Below, one piece after another: positions 47,691-58,850 of a DNA stretch of 64,000 bases. Source of the DNA: Hyperoodon ampullatus (lineage: Eukaryota > Chordata > Mammalia > Artiodactyla > Ziphiidae). The notes under the pieces are model-generated. The model had not been told where the DNA came from. It saw only the letters and a list, made by a program, of their open reading frames with translations, and did no database searches. A program made the translations under genes and the position numbers. The DNA is taken from the NCBI GenBank assembly GCA_949752795.1, contig OX457058.1, positions 164,054,223 to 164,118,222 on the forward strand. The letters are read 5' to 3'. How positions within the stretch are numbered: position 1 is the first letter of the stretch; each line of letters opens with the position of its first letter.

Positions 47691-48150
47691 ATTTTGCTCT
47701 AGGTACTAATCCCTGGAAACTGTGAATGTTACTTCTAAAAAGGGTTTTTGCAGATAGGATTAAGCTAAGGATCTTGAGATGGGGAGATGATCCTGGATGA
47801 TCCATGTGGGGCCTTAATGCAATCATGAGTGTCCCAATCATGAGTGTCCCAGAAAGAATGAGGCAGAGGGAGATTTGAGTCCAGACCTAAGAGGAGAAGG
47901 CAGTGTGAATACGGAGGCGGAGATTAGAGTGATGCAGCTGCAAGACAAGGAATGCCAGCAGCCACCAGGAGCTGGAAGAAACAAGGAGGCAATCTTCTTT
48001 AGAACCTTCAGAAAGAACACAGCTCTGCTCACTCCTGCATTTCAGACTTCTGGTCTCAAGATCTGGGAGAGAATAAAATTCTCTTGTTTACCCAGTTTGT
48101 GGAAATCTGTAACCACAACCACAGGAAATGCCTGATTTAGGCATCTTGAT
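47690..48150 (+). mobile_element. MLT1-type solo LTR (sense, ERVL-MaLR)
   Basis: 'ccctggaaactgtgaatgtta', 'aaggatcttgagatgggga', 'ttagagtgatgcagctgc', 'aaggaatgccagcagcca', 'gcatttcagacttctggt' and 'gagaataaaattctctt' follow the MLT1-class order. A perfect 15-bp tandem duplication (AATCATGAGTGTCCC) lies at 47821-47835 and 47836-47850. Frames of 64-86 codons inside it are not genes. Confidence 0.7.
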
Positions 48151-48490
48151 GAGTTATATCTAGGAGGCAATTGTAAAACGTAGCAGTTACAACTGTTCGC
48201 TGGGAGAGGAGATGTTTGAGCATCTCTGTGCTTTGCATAGTGTTCATGTTTTGCCTGTGCTTAGACATAATCATGGAGGGGTATGGTTTTTGTCTCACTC
48301 CATCATGGTCTCAGACTGACCTTGTCTGATGTTGTGTTCTGTGAAACTGCTTATATTCAACAGGAGAACACCAAGGCCTAGTTGTTCCTGCCAGGCCAGT
48401 TTCCAACTGACAGCTGTCAAGACTGTGTTTTTCTTTCTCATTACTTATTGAATGAGTGATATTGGTCATGCTATTCCGTCCCTCAGAAAT
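48151..48490. other. Unassigned DNA
   Basis: Nothing recognised here. Confidence 0.5.
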
Positions 48491-48494
48491 CCCT

Positions 48495-48905
48495 ATTCAC
48501 TTCAATCATTCATTCACAAAAAATATTTGATCTGATGTATCAGAAGTTCTTTTAGATTCTGAAGATAAATCCATAAAGAAAAACCCGAACCCTCACTGAG
48601 GTTGTAAAGAGGGAAAAAAGTAAAGTATGTAACATGTCAACTGGTGATAAGTGTTATAGCGAAAAGTGAAGTGAGAAGGTGTTAGAATGTATTGGAAGGA
48701 TTGTTGTTTTAACTGAGGCAGCAAGAGAAAGGCTCATTGATAAGGTAGTGTTTGAGAAGAAACCTGAAATCAATGTTCAAGGAAGCTAGGGGAAATCATT
48801 CCAAACAGAGGGAACAGCAAGGCATCAGGAGATCCTTGTTATCCTCCAGGATGGCCGTTGCAGTAGTGAGAGAAGGAAGAGAGAAGCAGGAGATAATATC
48901 AGTGA
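48495..48905 (-). mobile_element. L2 LINE 3' part (antisense)
   Basis: It reads antisense from 'caatcattcattcacaaaa' through 'acatgtcaactggtgataag', 'gtgtttgagaagaaacctga' and 'ccaaacagagggaacagcaa' to the purine-rich 3' part, as in L2. A 99-codon plus-strand frame (48752-49051) runs over it by chance. Confidence 0.75.
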
Positions 48906-49515
48906 GGAAGCTGGTTGTTTGGGAGGGGAACGGTGGGGAGGGGTGTTGGAGGCCTTCGAGGGAGAAGTTATTGAGGGAGAGGGTTGAACAGAGAAGTGAT
49001 ACACTCTTACCCACCTTTGAGGAGGATCATTCTTCTTTACAGGGGAAATAGAGACAATATTTTAGAAGGAATAATAGAATTTCACCATATTATAACCCCT
49101 AATAAAATAATACATCAGTGGATGAAAAGTGCCTAGGTGAAAGGCTGATGGGGAACTGGATATATTTGTGCTGTCAAAGTGTCATTACCTCCTGATCATG
49201 AAGGGGCAAAGGTGGTTTTAGGATGGATGGATCGAGCAGCCACCACCTTAACCCTGGGATCAAAAGCATCATTGCTAATGGTAGGAAGGCCAGACAGGAT
49301 GTGCTTACTGCCACAATGTAATATGATGTATAAAACAGCACCTCTGAGGTGTTCTTGCCTAAAGTGTTTAACCTGAGCCTGAGTAAGCTTAGAGACCTGG
49401 TTTCTGGTTTATAGGAAATTCAGGGAAACAAGGCAAATGACATCATAAAGAAACAATCAGACAAATTCAAAAGGTAGAACTTTCTATAAGACAACTAGTC
49501 TGATCATTTCAATAG
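48906..49515. other. Unassigned DNA
   Basis: It starts G-rich (48910-48960). No repeat or gene is recognised. Confidence 0.5.
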
Positions 49516-49999
49516 GTCAATGGTATTTATTTATTTATTTATTTAATTGAAGTATAGTTGATTTACAATGGTTTGTTAACTTCTGCTGTACAGCAAAGTG
49601 GTTCAGATATATATATATGTATATATATATTCTTTTATACATTCTTTTCCATTATGATTTTTCACAGGATATTGAATATAGTTCCCTGTGCTATACAGTA
49701 GGACCATATTGTTTATCCATCCTCTATATACTGGTTTGCATCTGCTAATCCCAAACTTCCAATCCTTTTCTCCCCCAACCACCTCCCCCTTGGCAACCAC
49801 AAGTCTGTTCTCTATGTCTGTGAGTGTGTTTCTGTTTCATAGTTAAGTTCATTTGTGTCATATTTTAGATTCCATATATAAGTGATATCATATATTATTT
49901 GTCTTTCTCTTTCTGACTTACTTAGTATGAAAATCTCTAGTTCCATCTATGTTGCTGCAAATGGCACTATTTCATTCTTTTTATGGTTGAGTAGTATTC

Positions 50000-50031
<32 letters not shown>

Positions 50032-50044
50032 CAACAGTACTTAT
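49516..50044 (-). mobile_element. L1 LINE 3' end (antisense)
   Basis: The T-rich start (a (TTTA)n tail, 49526-49544) is followed by 'ttgaagtatagttgatttac' and 'gtacagcaaagtggttcag', the antisense of the cetartiodactyl L1 3' UTR. It runs to 'gttgagtagtattccatttt' and ends in a (TG)n run. Flanks 'gtcaatggtatttat' (49516) and 'gtcaacagtacttat' (50030) look like a diverged 15-bp target-site duplication. It is 5'-truncated. Confidence 0.85.
50005..50030. repeat. (TG)n microsatellite
   Basis: About 13 TG units at the 5'-truncation point of the antisense L1. Confidence 0.9.
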
Positions 50045-50129
50045 AAAGAGACAGGACCTGCTCTAGATTACAAAGAACTTGAGACATTAAAAACACCCAA
50101 GGGTCCTTCTGGATGCAGATGTGTGGTCT

Positions 50130-50290
50130 ACATGAGTGGCTCTCATATTTTAGTGCATATCAGAATCACTGAGGGAACATATTAAAAATGTGATGTTTCA
50201 GGCTCTAATAATAGATATTCTTATTGAGTAACAATGGAGTCGATGATGAAAGAGTATGACTTTGGTCTCCACTTTGAGAAACACGGGAAG
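50130..50290 (+). mobile_element. MER5A-like DNA transposon (hAT-Charlie)
   Basis: It starts 'gagtggctctcatatttta' and 'gcatatcagaatcactgagg', and ends 'ccactttgagaaacac'. The termini and body match a MER5A element of usual length. It encodes no transposase. Confidence 0.75.
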
Positions 50291-50439
50291 GCACGTTTCG
50301 ATTTGGAACTAACGCTCTTCTGGCTATTCTCACAGAAACTTCCAGGTCCATGTAAGGGACTTGGTGGGATTCTGGTACTCATAGCAGAGACAGGCCACCA
50401 TCAGTAAAAGTTCTGCCATCCACTCAGCTTGCATTCATC

Positions 50440-50620
50440 ACAATCCTCCATCCTGACTTCCAGTCAGAATCACCTGTGGGGATTTTTAACACATTAAGGG
50501 CTGGGCCTCTCTCCAGACCAGTTAAATCTGAGTCCCTGGGAAAGACAACTGGGCATTGGTGTTTTAAAACAAATCTCCTTGAGTGGTTCTAATGTGTGGT
50601 TAAGGCTGAGAACTAGCTGA
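50440..50620 (+). mobile_element. MER5A-like DNA transposon (hAT-Charlie)
   Basis: 'cagtcagaatcacctgtggg', 'taagggctgggcctctctcc' and 'gttctaatgtgtggttaagg' with the end 'ctgagaact' match MER5A. This is the second copy, about 150 bases after the first and in the same orientation. Confidence 0.75.
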
Positions 50621-51394
50621 AGTTTCTTTAACATGCAGGGCTATGCTGTATGTATTCAAATAGTAAAAGAGCTGACCTTGAGTAGTGAAAATCTACAGTT
50701 ACACTAGTTATACAATTTCAACAAGCATGGCTCACATATTAAAATGAATACCTTTTTGATTTTTAAAGAAAAACCAAGGAAGACTCTTTTAAAAGCTGTT
50801 ATTATGGAATAATGAGGAAAGAAATGGAAGATATTAAAAATTAATACAATTTTGCATTTTGGTTGATGCAAAACTAACTAGAACCAACAGTACCTCTTCT
50901 TTGCACAAAGAAGATGGTGTAGGTTGTCCCAGCACCCACAGAACATTGATGTGTGCTTAGTAGTGGGGATGATACAAAGCCAGAACCATTCTATTGTCCT
51001 TTTCCAGGACTAGTTGTTTTAGAAGAATAGCATATCTAAAAAGGAAAACTCAACAACAAATGATTTACCTAACAGTTGTAGCATGGTGAGGAGGAAAGTT
51101 ATTAAAAACTAAGAACCTGAAGGGGAAAATCTGAGCTAAGTGTGTTAATCTGAGATCAGTGGTAGGATGGAGAATGGGGTCATCAGTAAGTGAAGTTCAA
51201 GGAAGACAAGGAAAATTGGTATCCAATAAAACAAACATCTTTATCTTGAAATGACTCTTCTACACACAGAATCAACATACAGTCCTCTTTCCGATAAAAT
51301 CCTAATGGAGAAGACACAACATGCATTTCTTGACAAGCAATGTGGCTTTCTCTAGAAAACTGCTGGCTACATTGATTTAATTATAACTCATGCA
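50621..51394. other. Unassigned DNA
   Basis: Nothing recognised here. Confidence 0.5.
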
Positions 51395-51790
51395 ATGTGG
51401 CATAGAGAAAAGAGCCCAGGATTTAGAGTTACACTGCCTGTATTCAAGCCTTGGCTTTGTTGCTGACTCTCCAGTAGCCCTAAATATGTCACTTAATGTT
51501 CACCTTTTTTTTTAATTTTCCAGATGAAATTAACAAAATCTATGTAAAGGGCTTCCCTGGTGGCACAGTGGTTGAGAGTCCACCTGCTGATGCAGGGGAC
51601 ACGGGTTCGCCCCCGGTCCAGGAAGATCCCACATGCCACGGAGAGGATGGGCCCATGAGCCATGGCCACTGAGCCTTTGTATCCGGAGCCTGTGCTCCAC
51701 AGCGGGAGAGGCCACAGCAGTGAGAGGCCCGCGTACTGAAAAAAAAAAAAAATCTATGTAAAGATTTTCTATGGGAATTAAATTTTATCA
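51395..51790 (+). mobile_element. MIR SINE (sense) interrupted by a CHR SINE
   Basis: The MIR begins 'gcatagagaaaagagccca', continues 'gagttacactgcctgtattc', 'tgttgctgactctccagtag' and 'tttttaattttccagatgaa', and resumes after the inserted SINE with 'tctatgggaattaaatt'. The old element was split by the young one. Confidence 0.75.
51535..51763 (+). mobile_element. CHR SINE, short form (nested in MIR)
   Basis: A sense copy between perfect 15-bp target-site duplications (AAAATCTATGTAAAG at 51535-51549 and 51749-51763). Box A reads 'tggcacagtgg'. Box B is shortened to 'gggttcgcccccgg', with the usual bases before CCCC missing. Tail of about 13 As. Minus-strand frames of 61 and 92 codons are shadows. 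Confidence 0.95.
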
Positions 51791-51879
51791 ATAAAGTGTG
51801 GTTAAAGGAGTTTTGCAAGCTATAAAATTTTAGTAGTGGTTATTATGGCTGTCTACTATGATATTTTACCATCTCCTAG

Positions 51880-51945
51880 AATTCCAGCGAATGGATGGAT
51901 AATGGTACAATAAGGGTGTTCAATAAATATTTACCGAATGCACAA
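51880..51945 (+). mobile_element. L2 3' end (sense, tentative)
   Basis: 'ggtgttcaataaatatttac' followed by 'cgaatgcacaaagtatgaat' resembles the last bases of L2. Confidence 0.4.
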
Positions 51946-51971
51946 AGTATGAATGATTGAATATGTGGGAC

Positions 51972-52041
51972 AAAGAGGAAGGAGGGAAGGAAAGAAGGAA
52001 AAGAGGAAGAGAGTGAAGAGGAAGGAAGGGAAGAGGAAGGG
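51972..52041. repeat. Purine-rich (GGAA)n tract
   Basis: An impure run of GGAA, GAGGA and AAGA units on the plus strand. Confidence 0.9.
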
Positions 52042-52939
52042 TGTTTTAAAACATTTTAAATATTTTATTTGAATAAAGAATCATCCATCAGGAGTTATTG
52101 AGATCTTTGCTGTGCACAGTGCTTTAATTTTTAAAAAAGACAAGGAAAAGAGGATTCAAAAGGACCATAAACAGCATCCAGCAAAATCCCAGTTTTATAG
52201 GAGAGAGAAATAAGTGATTTGGTTTTCCATTGTCATAATATGAGATTATAGGGCCATTTTAATATCTTTCAACAAGTACAGAGAAAGTATGCAAAGATGG
52301 GATAGTGATACCAGGTCTTTGACTCTTCAACATTTCCAAAATAAATTTCCCCTAAAAATGCAGAACTCCACATCCCCTTTCCACTAGGATTGCATGAAGT
52401 CGTACATCTCGGAAGTCACAAAATAAGTGGTCAGAGATTATACACCATGAATTTCCAAAAACCTGGCAAAAATCCTTAAAAGTCTCAGGACAGACAAAAT
52501 TAAGTCCATAAAATACCCATTCTGCCAAAAGGAAAGCACATATATTATTGCTGCTAGAAAGGAAATATTCAAACAAGTCTCAAGGATAAATTGCACAAAC
52601 AATTTAGCAAATCTGGCAGAACAACCCACTGAGATATAAGCAGGCAGACCCTCTGCTTTCATCTGTCATGGAGCATTTTCTCTCTCCTGGAGTCCTTTCT
52701 CTATGAGGCTAACTCTTCTATGACCTATTCTGTTAGATATCTTCCAGGCACACTATTCTATAACAAGGTTCTGTTTGAACTTCAATAACTAGACCCCTTG
52801 GATGAAGTGCAAAGATGACCCACTTTATATTAAACTCAATTCTATAAGAAATAATAGGGTCCTGTGATGGGGTTATGGAATATTTAAACTGATTGATAGA
52901 CTCAAAAACCTTGCTTTAGCCCAGCAGGCAGGGAATTTA
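52042..52939. other. Unassigned DNA
   Basis: No repeat or gene recognised. Overlapping 74-codon minus-strand frames (52352-52662) have no domain. Confidence 0.5.
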
Positions 52940-53130
52940 TATTGGAAAGAACAAAGGATATGAAACCAGAAAACCAAAATTCAGGTAGTTGTGTTCTCTG
53001 CTGGTGAATGATATAATTGTTGAAGCAATAACCTCTTCTTATCTCAACTTTTTCACCTATCAATGGAATATGCCATTACTATCTCTTATTCATATTATGG
53101 AGTTGCTGTGATGCTAGGAAAAAATGTAGG
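52940..53130 (+). mobile_element. MIR SINE (sense)
   Basis: It shows 'aggatatgaaaccagaaaac', 'gtgttctctgctggtgaatg', 'caactttttcacctatcaat' and 'tatggagttgctgtgatgct', the MIR order. Confidence 0.65.
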
Positions 53131-53969
53131 CAATGAATCTTATTACTATATTTATTATGGATTGTACATGTGATCCTTTTTGTCAGTTTTCATCATTCCT
53201 CTCAGTTTCTTGGAAACAGCAAGAGAATTGTTCCTGGTGCATCAGGGATCTTGATGAGCCTGCGCTGAGTCGAGTGTTATCCCTCTTACCCATCACTAGT
53301 TTAAAGCCTTCAGGTGAATTATGTTGTATGGTACTTGTAGATTGCAATTCACTTATTGAAGGAGTTCTATTTAACTTCAATTTTCTTAAGCCTATTTCAT
53401 ACATCTTAAAGTTTCTTATTCAACTGTTATGCTATTTCCCAATTTTTCTATTTGCTACGTTTCAATGGCCTGTCCATATTTCAGTATCCATTTCACTCTT
53501 TGCTTCAGTTGTCATCTCTAAATGGGACATTTTACACAGAATGCCCCAAATACAAAAAGAAGGGCATGCTCACTCAATCACTAACATAGCTCTAAACTGC
53601 CAAACATCTGCTGGAGTTTGGCGGGATTACTTCCAGCTTCCATAAAGATTTCATACTTTTCAAATAATCTCTGTTTTTCCTTTAAAAAGAGTGGAAAAAT
53701 TAAAATGAAAATATATTAGAGTTATGTTTATAAAAGAGTAAAGCTTATTATAAATTAGACAGAAGAAAATATTACACTAGCCTATAGAGCATTCATTCCA
53801 CAAAATTATTTTATCGATAACAATGCAGATCCTAAACCTACATCGTAAGTACTTTGGGAGAAAGTCATTAAGTCTTTACAGTATTCGTTTAGCTAAAAAA
53901 ATTGGCATTCCATTTACAATATCTTTTGGTAACAAGTACACAAACATATTTTCACAGAATATCAATAAC
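53131..53969. other. Unassigned DNA with the longest open frame
   Basis: It contains the longest open frame of the window, 170 codons at 53133-53645 plus. The predicted protein is Cys/Ser/Phe-rich with a hydrophobic middle and no domain I know. There is no upstream promoter-like or CpG-rich sequence. I treat it as a chance frame. Confidence 0.5.
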
Positions 53970-54535
53970 ATTCATCCCTCCTTGGTCTCAAGGATTACTA
54001 GTGGAATTATAGACTGGTGAAGTCTTTTAGGAGCTAGTTTGGCAGTATATATCATAGTTACAACTATGTTTAGCTTGTGACCTAGAAATTGTATTTTACA
54101 TCTGCCCAAAGATGTGATATATAAAAATGTTCTTTGTATCATTAGTTGAAGTATAAAAGGTGAAGGAAAAATACATACTCACTAGTAAATAAGTTATAGT
54201 GCAAAGATTGTATGGCACAGTGCAGAAGCCTAAATATACAGACATGACAAGATCTTCAAGATATATCATTTAATTATCAAAGCAAGTTCCTTAGTAATAT
54301 GTATAATATGATCTTATTTAAGCTGTATGTAGCTATGAACATACACACCACTCACTGGAAAATAGACAGTACACAGAATCATTGATAGTAACAGGGATAG
54401 AAAGAATGGGAATAGATAGAGATAAGGGAATTTTTTATGTTTTGTTCTAAACACCTCTATTTTTGAATCATATATTGATATAATGAGAAAGTATGCCTAT
54501 ATAACTTAATAAAAAACTGATATTTTTAAAATGTG
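53970..54535 (+). mobile_element. Old L1 3' end (sense, diverged)
   Basis: 'tttaggagctagtttggca', 'gtgacctagaaattgtatt', 'acatgacaagatcttcaaga', 'tatatcatttaattatcaaa' and a tail 'ttttgaatcatatattgat' follow the order of the ORF2 end and 3' UTR in old (L1M-type) elements. Confidence 0.55.
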
Positions 54536-54849
54536 TTTCAACCATTCTGGGATATGACTAGGAAAGAAAAATAAATACTAAGAATATGTTAGATCCCCCT
54601 ATCTGATTTCCTTTATATGCCTTTTGGTTTATTTTAGTTCCTGAATATGCATTACAGAATGTATAACTCTGCTTGTATGTATAACTGTAATGCAAATATC
54701 TCAGGCATGGTCATATTTGCTTCATTCAATAAATAATTTTGAAGTAAACATCCAAATAAAGGAAGGAATAAATGGGTGAAACCTATGAGTAACTCCAAGT
54801 GTCTACCAGCTTACCAAGAAGTCTACATCCTTGCAGCCTTCGTCCACAA
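54536..54849. other. Unassigned DNA
   Basis: Nothing recognised here. Confidence 0.5.
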
Positions 54850-55330
54850 TCTCAAATTCCAAAATTTCTGGAGCTCGCTAAGAGGTAGGGTATGGATAAA
54901 CAATGTGAATGGCCCCAGGCTCCTTCGTTTTGTGGATCTTTGATGAAGTCTCGTTGAGTCTCACTGACTTTGTCCCACTTTCCCTGTTTCTGGCTTTCTG
55001 GTAGACCACAAGGGGGCAGAGAGGCGTCACCCATTTAATCAGTGTCCAGGCTGTGCGGACCTCACACAGCCTGGTGGGTCCTCCACAGCTCCAGGGCCCC
55101 TCCTGGGCTGCCATCTAGATGGAGGCTGACAACCTTCACACAGCTGCCCTGTGCCCTGCCCATAGGCTGCCTGTGCCCTTGGCTCTGCCACCTCCCTCTA
55201 GATTTCCAGCATATACTGACTTGCAGATTTATCTTAACCTGAAGTTTGTGAGGGTGCGAAGCATCTGTTTTCTCAAATGCCACTGCCAGAAGTTTCTCTC
55301 TAGCTACTTCTGGATCTTTGAACTTTCCAC
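54850..55330. other. Local GC-rich, unassigned segment
   Basis: GC content rises clearly between about 54950 and 55210 compared with the AT-rich flanks. I recognise no repeat family. Overlapping open frames of 60-90 codons on both strands come from the GC-rich composition. CpG count is low, so it is not a CpG island. Possible explanations are a regulatory element, an old LTR, or a pseudogene fragment that I do not recognise. Confidence 0.5.
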
Positions 55331-55639
55331 ACACTTAGGAAATGCATTCCCTTCTTCTACCCAGCTCTTGCTATAAAATTAACCAGAGCTTCCTTTGAGT
55401 TTTCTAGCTCAACTCCTACTTTAGTGGTATCATGTCCTTGGATTCTTTCTAAACTCTAGAAATCCATGATTCTATTGTGACTATGACTGAACCAATTCTT
55501 GTGGATCAAGCAAAACCAAGATGAATTTTACAGTTTCCAATTAATCTCAGGTTTATATGATTACTATCTCTCTATGCACAAATCTTATTTTCTGTTCTAA
55601 TTGTAACATTGTCAGATGATGATGATAATGACAAAGATG
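55331..55639. other. Unassigned DNA
   Basis: Nothing recognised here. Confidence 0.5.
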
Positions 55640-55800
55640 ATCCCTAATATCTGTTGAGCCCTTCCACGTGCCCATCCTTGTGCTCCCACTTTAAACACAT
55701 CACATCATTAATCCTCATAACAACCTACTTAGTCAGGTATTGTCAATGGTCCCATTTTACTGTTGAGAACCTGAGACTTGACAGATTGAAGAACCAGAAT
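55640..55800 (-). mobile_element. MIR SINE (antisense)
   Basis: 'atctgttgagcccttccacg', 'acacatcacatcattaatcc', 'cataacaacctacttagtc' and 'cattttactgttgagaacc' are the antisense MIR blocks in order. Confidence 0.75.
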
Positions 55801-56639
55801 TTCTCAGCCACCGCCCTTTGCATCTTTAGAAGGCTTTCAGCTGAAATGTAAGAACATAAATGAGAATTGATTTTGCACATTGAAGTTTTTAAAGAACAAA
55901 GCCATCAAATAATAAAAGATGGCATACAACAGTTTATTTGTGCCATGCCAACATTTGTAAGCCAATTGTACTTCAGTTGCAGAAAAGTATGTCCACATGC
56001 CTCCTTTGAATAGAAAGAGGCTGTTCAATTTTTTTCTTCAGAAAAAAGAAATGTACAGCAGAAAATGGAGCAAACAGAATATGTATGTTAAAAATCTTCC
56101 CTGAGGCTGGAACAGGTAGGTAATGATTCTCTATGCCCCTGAGAAAATAATAAGAAAGGAAATAAATGAGTTCCTAGCTTTTGAAAGTTTCCATCTTGGA
56201 TACTTGCCAAATACAAACAGTGTTCAGTCTTCCAGCAGGCCCTGGTGAGGGTTTAATTATGTGGCTGCAAAGCATCATTATTGCTAACCAGGGGAACTTG
56301 CTAACTGAGAGAGGCCTGGGCAGTTCACTTCCTCCACAGATTTCAGATTTTTTTTTCATTTTTTTCTTTGTCAAGTTGGGACTCTAATGGAACCTTCCCA
56401 GGTACTCATCTCTTAGTAACTCTTTGAACTTACAACACCATAGAGAAATGGCATTGATTGAACTTTCACAATGGCGAACACTAACACCGATTAATCAGTT
56501 CTCTTGAAAATAAAATTGGAACAGGTAGAGCTGGAGACTGGCTTACAGACGCAGGAGTTGGAATCATTATTCTGAAATAATCTCCTGCAGTTATAAACTA
56601 GGAAAGATGTTTTTTTCCCTCTAGCAGACAGAACACTAA
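55801..56639. other. Unassigned DNA
   Basis: No repeat or gene recognised. Short frames of 63-68 codons overlap each other on both strands. Confidence 0.5.
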
Positions 56640-56770
56640 GATAATAATGCTTATTTATCTATTTAATGGGGATGTTGAAATGTTTACTTAGTTGCTGTTT
56701 GTAAATTGTTTGGGAAATGAAAACTGCTATATAAGTGCTAAATATGATTATTATTCAACCTGGCACTTTT
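56640..56770 (+). mobile_element. MIR3-like SINE tail (tentative)
   Basis: 'aatggggatgttgaaatgt' and 'gaaaactgctatataagtgc' followed by 'taaatatgattattatt' resembles the 3' part of MIR-class elements. Confidence 0.5.
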
Positions 56771-58371
56771 ATGTGAACCTTCTGTTCTGGTTTCTTCCTC
56801 TAAGTCTATTTCAGGACAGTTTAGCACCTCCACACAGAGCTTTCATAAAGGCTTCCATGCTGAGTCTGTTGAGAAGCCAAAAGTCCCTGATCACCCTGGA
56901 CAAGACAAAAATTAAGCCTTGGATATAATTCACAGACATTTTAAGACATCCTCAAAAGGCTTCATCATTCATAACAGAGGTCTCACTAATCAGAAAAATA
57001 TCACTGTAAAATCAACAGAAGAGTCAAACAGAAAAATGACCAATGTCGTGACTTGTCAAAAGAAACATACACTCCCCCATTAACCATGCCATGCGACCAC
57101 AGGAGGAAAGTCCCTCCTAGGAAGGAAGATGAAAAATTAAAGTCATTTGGGTGTTCAACTCTTCATCCAGAAGTCCTCCCTCTACAGTTTCCAAGCGTCT
57201 TCAGATTGGTCCTAATTTTTCTGACTCACCCTTCTTTCAAACTTTCAATGAGACACAAAAGCATCCCAGAGGATGGAATACATTTTTGAAGGCATGAAAA
57301 AGTGTAATTAAAAAAAATGTCCTTTGTTTGTAAATCTTTTGTATTGGATATGCAACGTGTCTCACAAATCTCAACATTTCATCTTTTGAACTGTGTGACC
57401 TAGAAAATGTATTCATGGGAGCAACGCGAGACAATTGAGGAGTGCCTCAATTGGTCTTGCTCAACTCTAACTTCGAGAAGTTCATTAGAAAGTATGAGAA
57501 AAAAGTACCAGGGCTCCCACTGCAGTCAACATCAGCTGCCATGCAATCAAGCATGAACAACTTGCAGGGACTGCTGGGGAATAGTTGACATTTCTGTATA
57601 ACATGTCAAACCAGGGCAGGAGTTGAAAGAGATCAAAATGAAACAGAGAGAAAGCTCTTAGCAGTTGGCTAATATCACATCCAATTAAACAAATGACAGA
57701 TGCTCACTTGAAGCTCCGGGGATGGGGAGCTATACACAACTACAAGAAAATAAAAATAGCCACCATAACTTTTAAAGAATTTGGAGTTGGTTTGTGTGGG
57801 TGAATGTGCATGTATGCTGGTGCATGAGTGGGTGTAGGAGTGAGTGTGCGGTTTAACAAGGTTTCTAACAAGATCTTTTCAAGTTGTTGTTTTTGAAGAA
57901 ATTACTCTTCTATTACATCTATATTAAAAGTATCTGTGTTTGTAGCAGTCACTTTATTTTCTGCAACTAAATGCACTTTGGCCAGCTTTATTACAGAAAA
58001 CTAATGGGCATTTTAGCGTGGAATTTAAGTTGGCACAAATTTCCAGAGGGTATTAATTAGAAACAGCTCCAATGGCAAAAGGGAGACTAAAGCCAAAGTT
58101 ATTTGCCCTGGCCAAGTTCCAATCACTCTCTGGAGTTCTTGCTGTAAAAAGATAAGATATTGTTAAAGATGAAATTATTCCCATTCCCATTTCTTTATCC
58201 AATTTTATATTGTGTACAACAAAAATGTCCACTTTCTTGATGAAATGGGCTACCGAAAATAAGTAAAACCCCAAATTCCTATCCTCAAAAGTCAAAAGAT
58301 ATTAGTCTTGCCTAGAAAAAATTTGGCTCATTGATTTCCGGCTAGTTGTTCAGTATTCAGAAAAATTATCC
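56771..58371. other. Unassigned DNA
   Basis: About 1.6 kb without recognised repeats apart from a degenerate TG-rich patch at 57790-57852. Frames of 65-80 codons have no domain. Blocks such as 57520-58060 are free of repeats and could be conserved non-coding DNA, but that needs other genomes. Confidence 0.5.
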
Positions 58372-58850
58372 AAATCTTGGAAATAGGCAAAAGGATGGCT
58401 GCATGCCTCTTAATATTGTACTGGAATATGCTTTAAGAGCATGTCCAAGGATTATTTATGTCTCTAAGGGAGTTCCTTTTCTGATTTGTTATTTACTATG
58501 GATTAGGGTCTAGAGTTTGTGAAGCTGAATGCTAACTTATAGATTTTTGTCTGTAGAGATGCAAATAATTTGGTCAGATAGAAAAGATAATCCCAAATGA
58601 TATAGTTTTATTGCCCTGTAGGACATTAACAAGTTTTGCCTTTAATTTAGCCAACACTTTCAGCATGCTTTTCCTAATAGACTCATATATACCCCTATTT
58701 TCAAAGGCTTTGTGAATCAGTTTTCCTATTCTGCTGGTTTACTCATTAATAAGTTAAATACATTTTGCCATATATTTATTCAATATTTATATGAGATTCA
58801 TGTTTTTAATATTTTGAAAATTGTGCATTGACAGTTTTGGAGGATATCCC
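58372..58850 (+). repeat. Diverged duplicated segment, copy 1
   Basis: It is collinear with 62440-62930. Landmarks: 'ggctgcatg' at 58397 against 'gactgcatg' at 62465; 'ttactatggattagggtcta' at 58493 against 62566; TTTCAGCATGCTTTTCCT identical at 58658 and 62723; 'ctcattaataagttaaat' at 58742 against 62798; 'ttttgaaaatt' at 58812 and 62902. The offset stays between 4056 and 4090. It is either an old tandem duplication or two copies of an unlisted repeat. Confidence 0.7.

Noticed and set aside
53133..53645. 170-codon open frame, the longest in the window
   Set aside because: No domain, no related protein I know, no promoter-like context. In 64 kb of AT-rich DNA a frame of this length can occur by chance.
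54950..55210. CpG island or promoter
   Set aside because: GC is raised but CpG dinucleotides are few, and no gene start is nearby.
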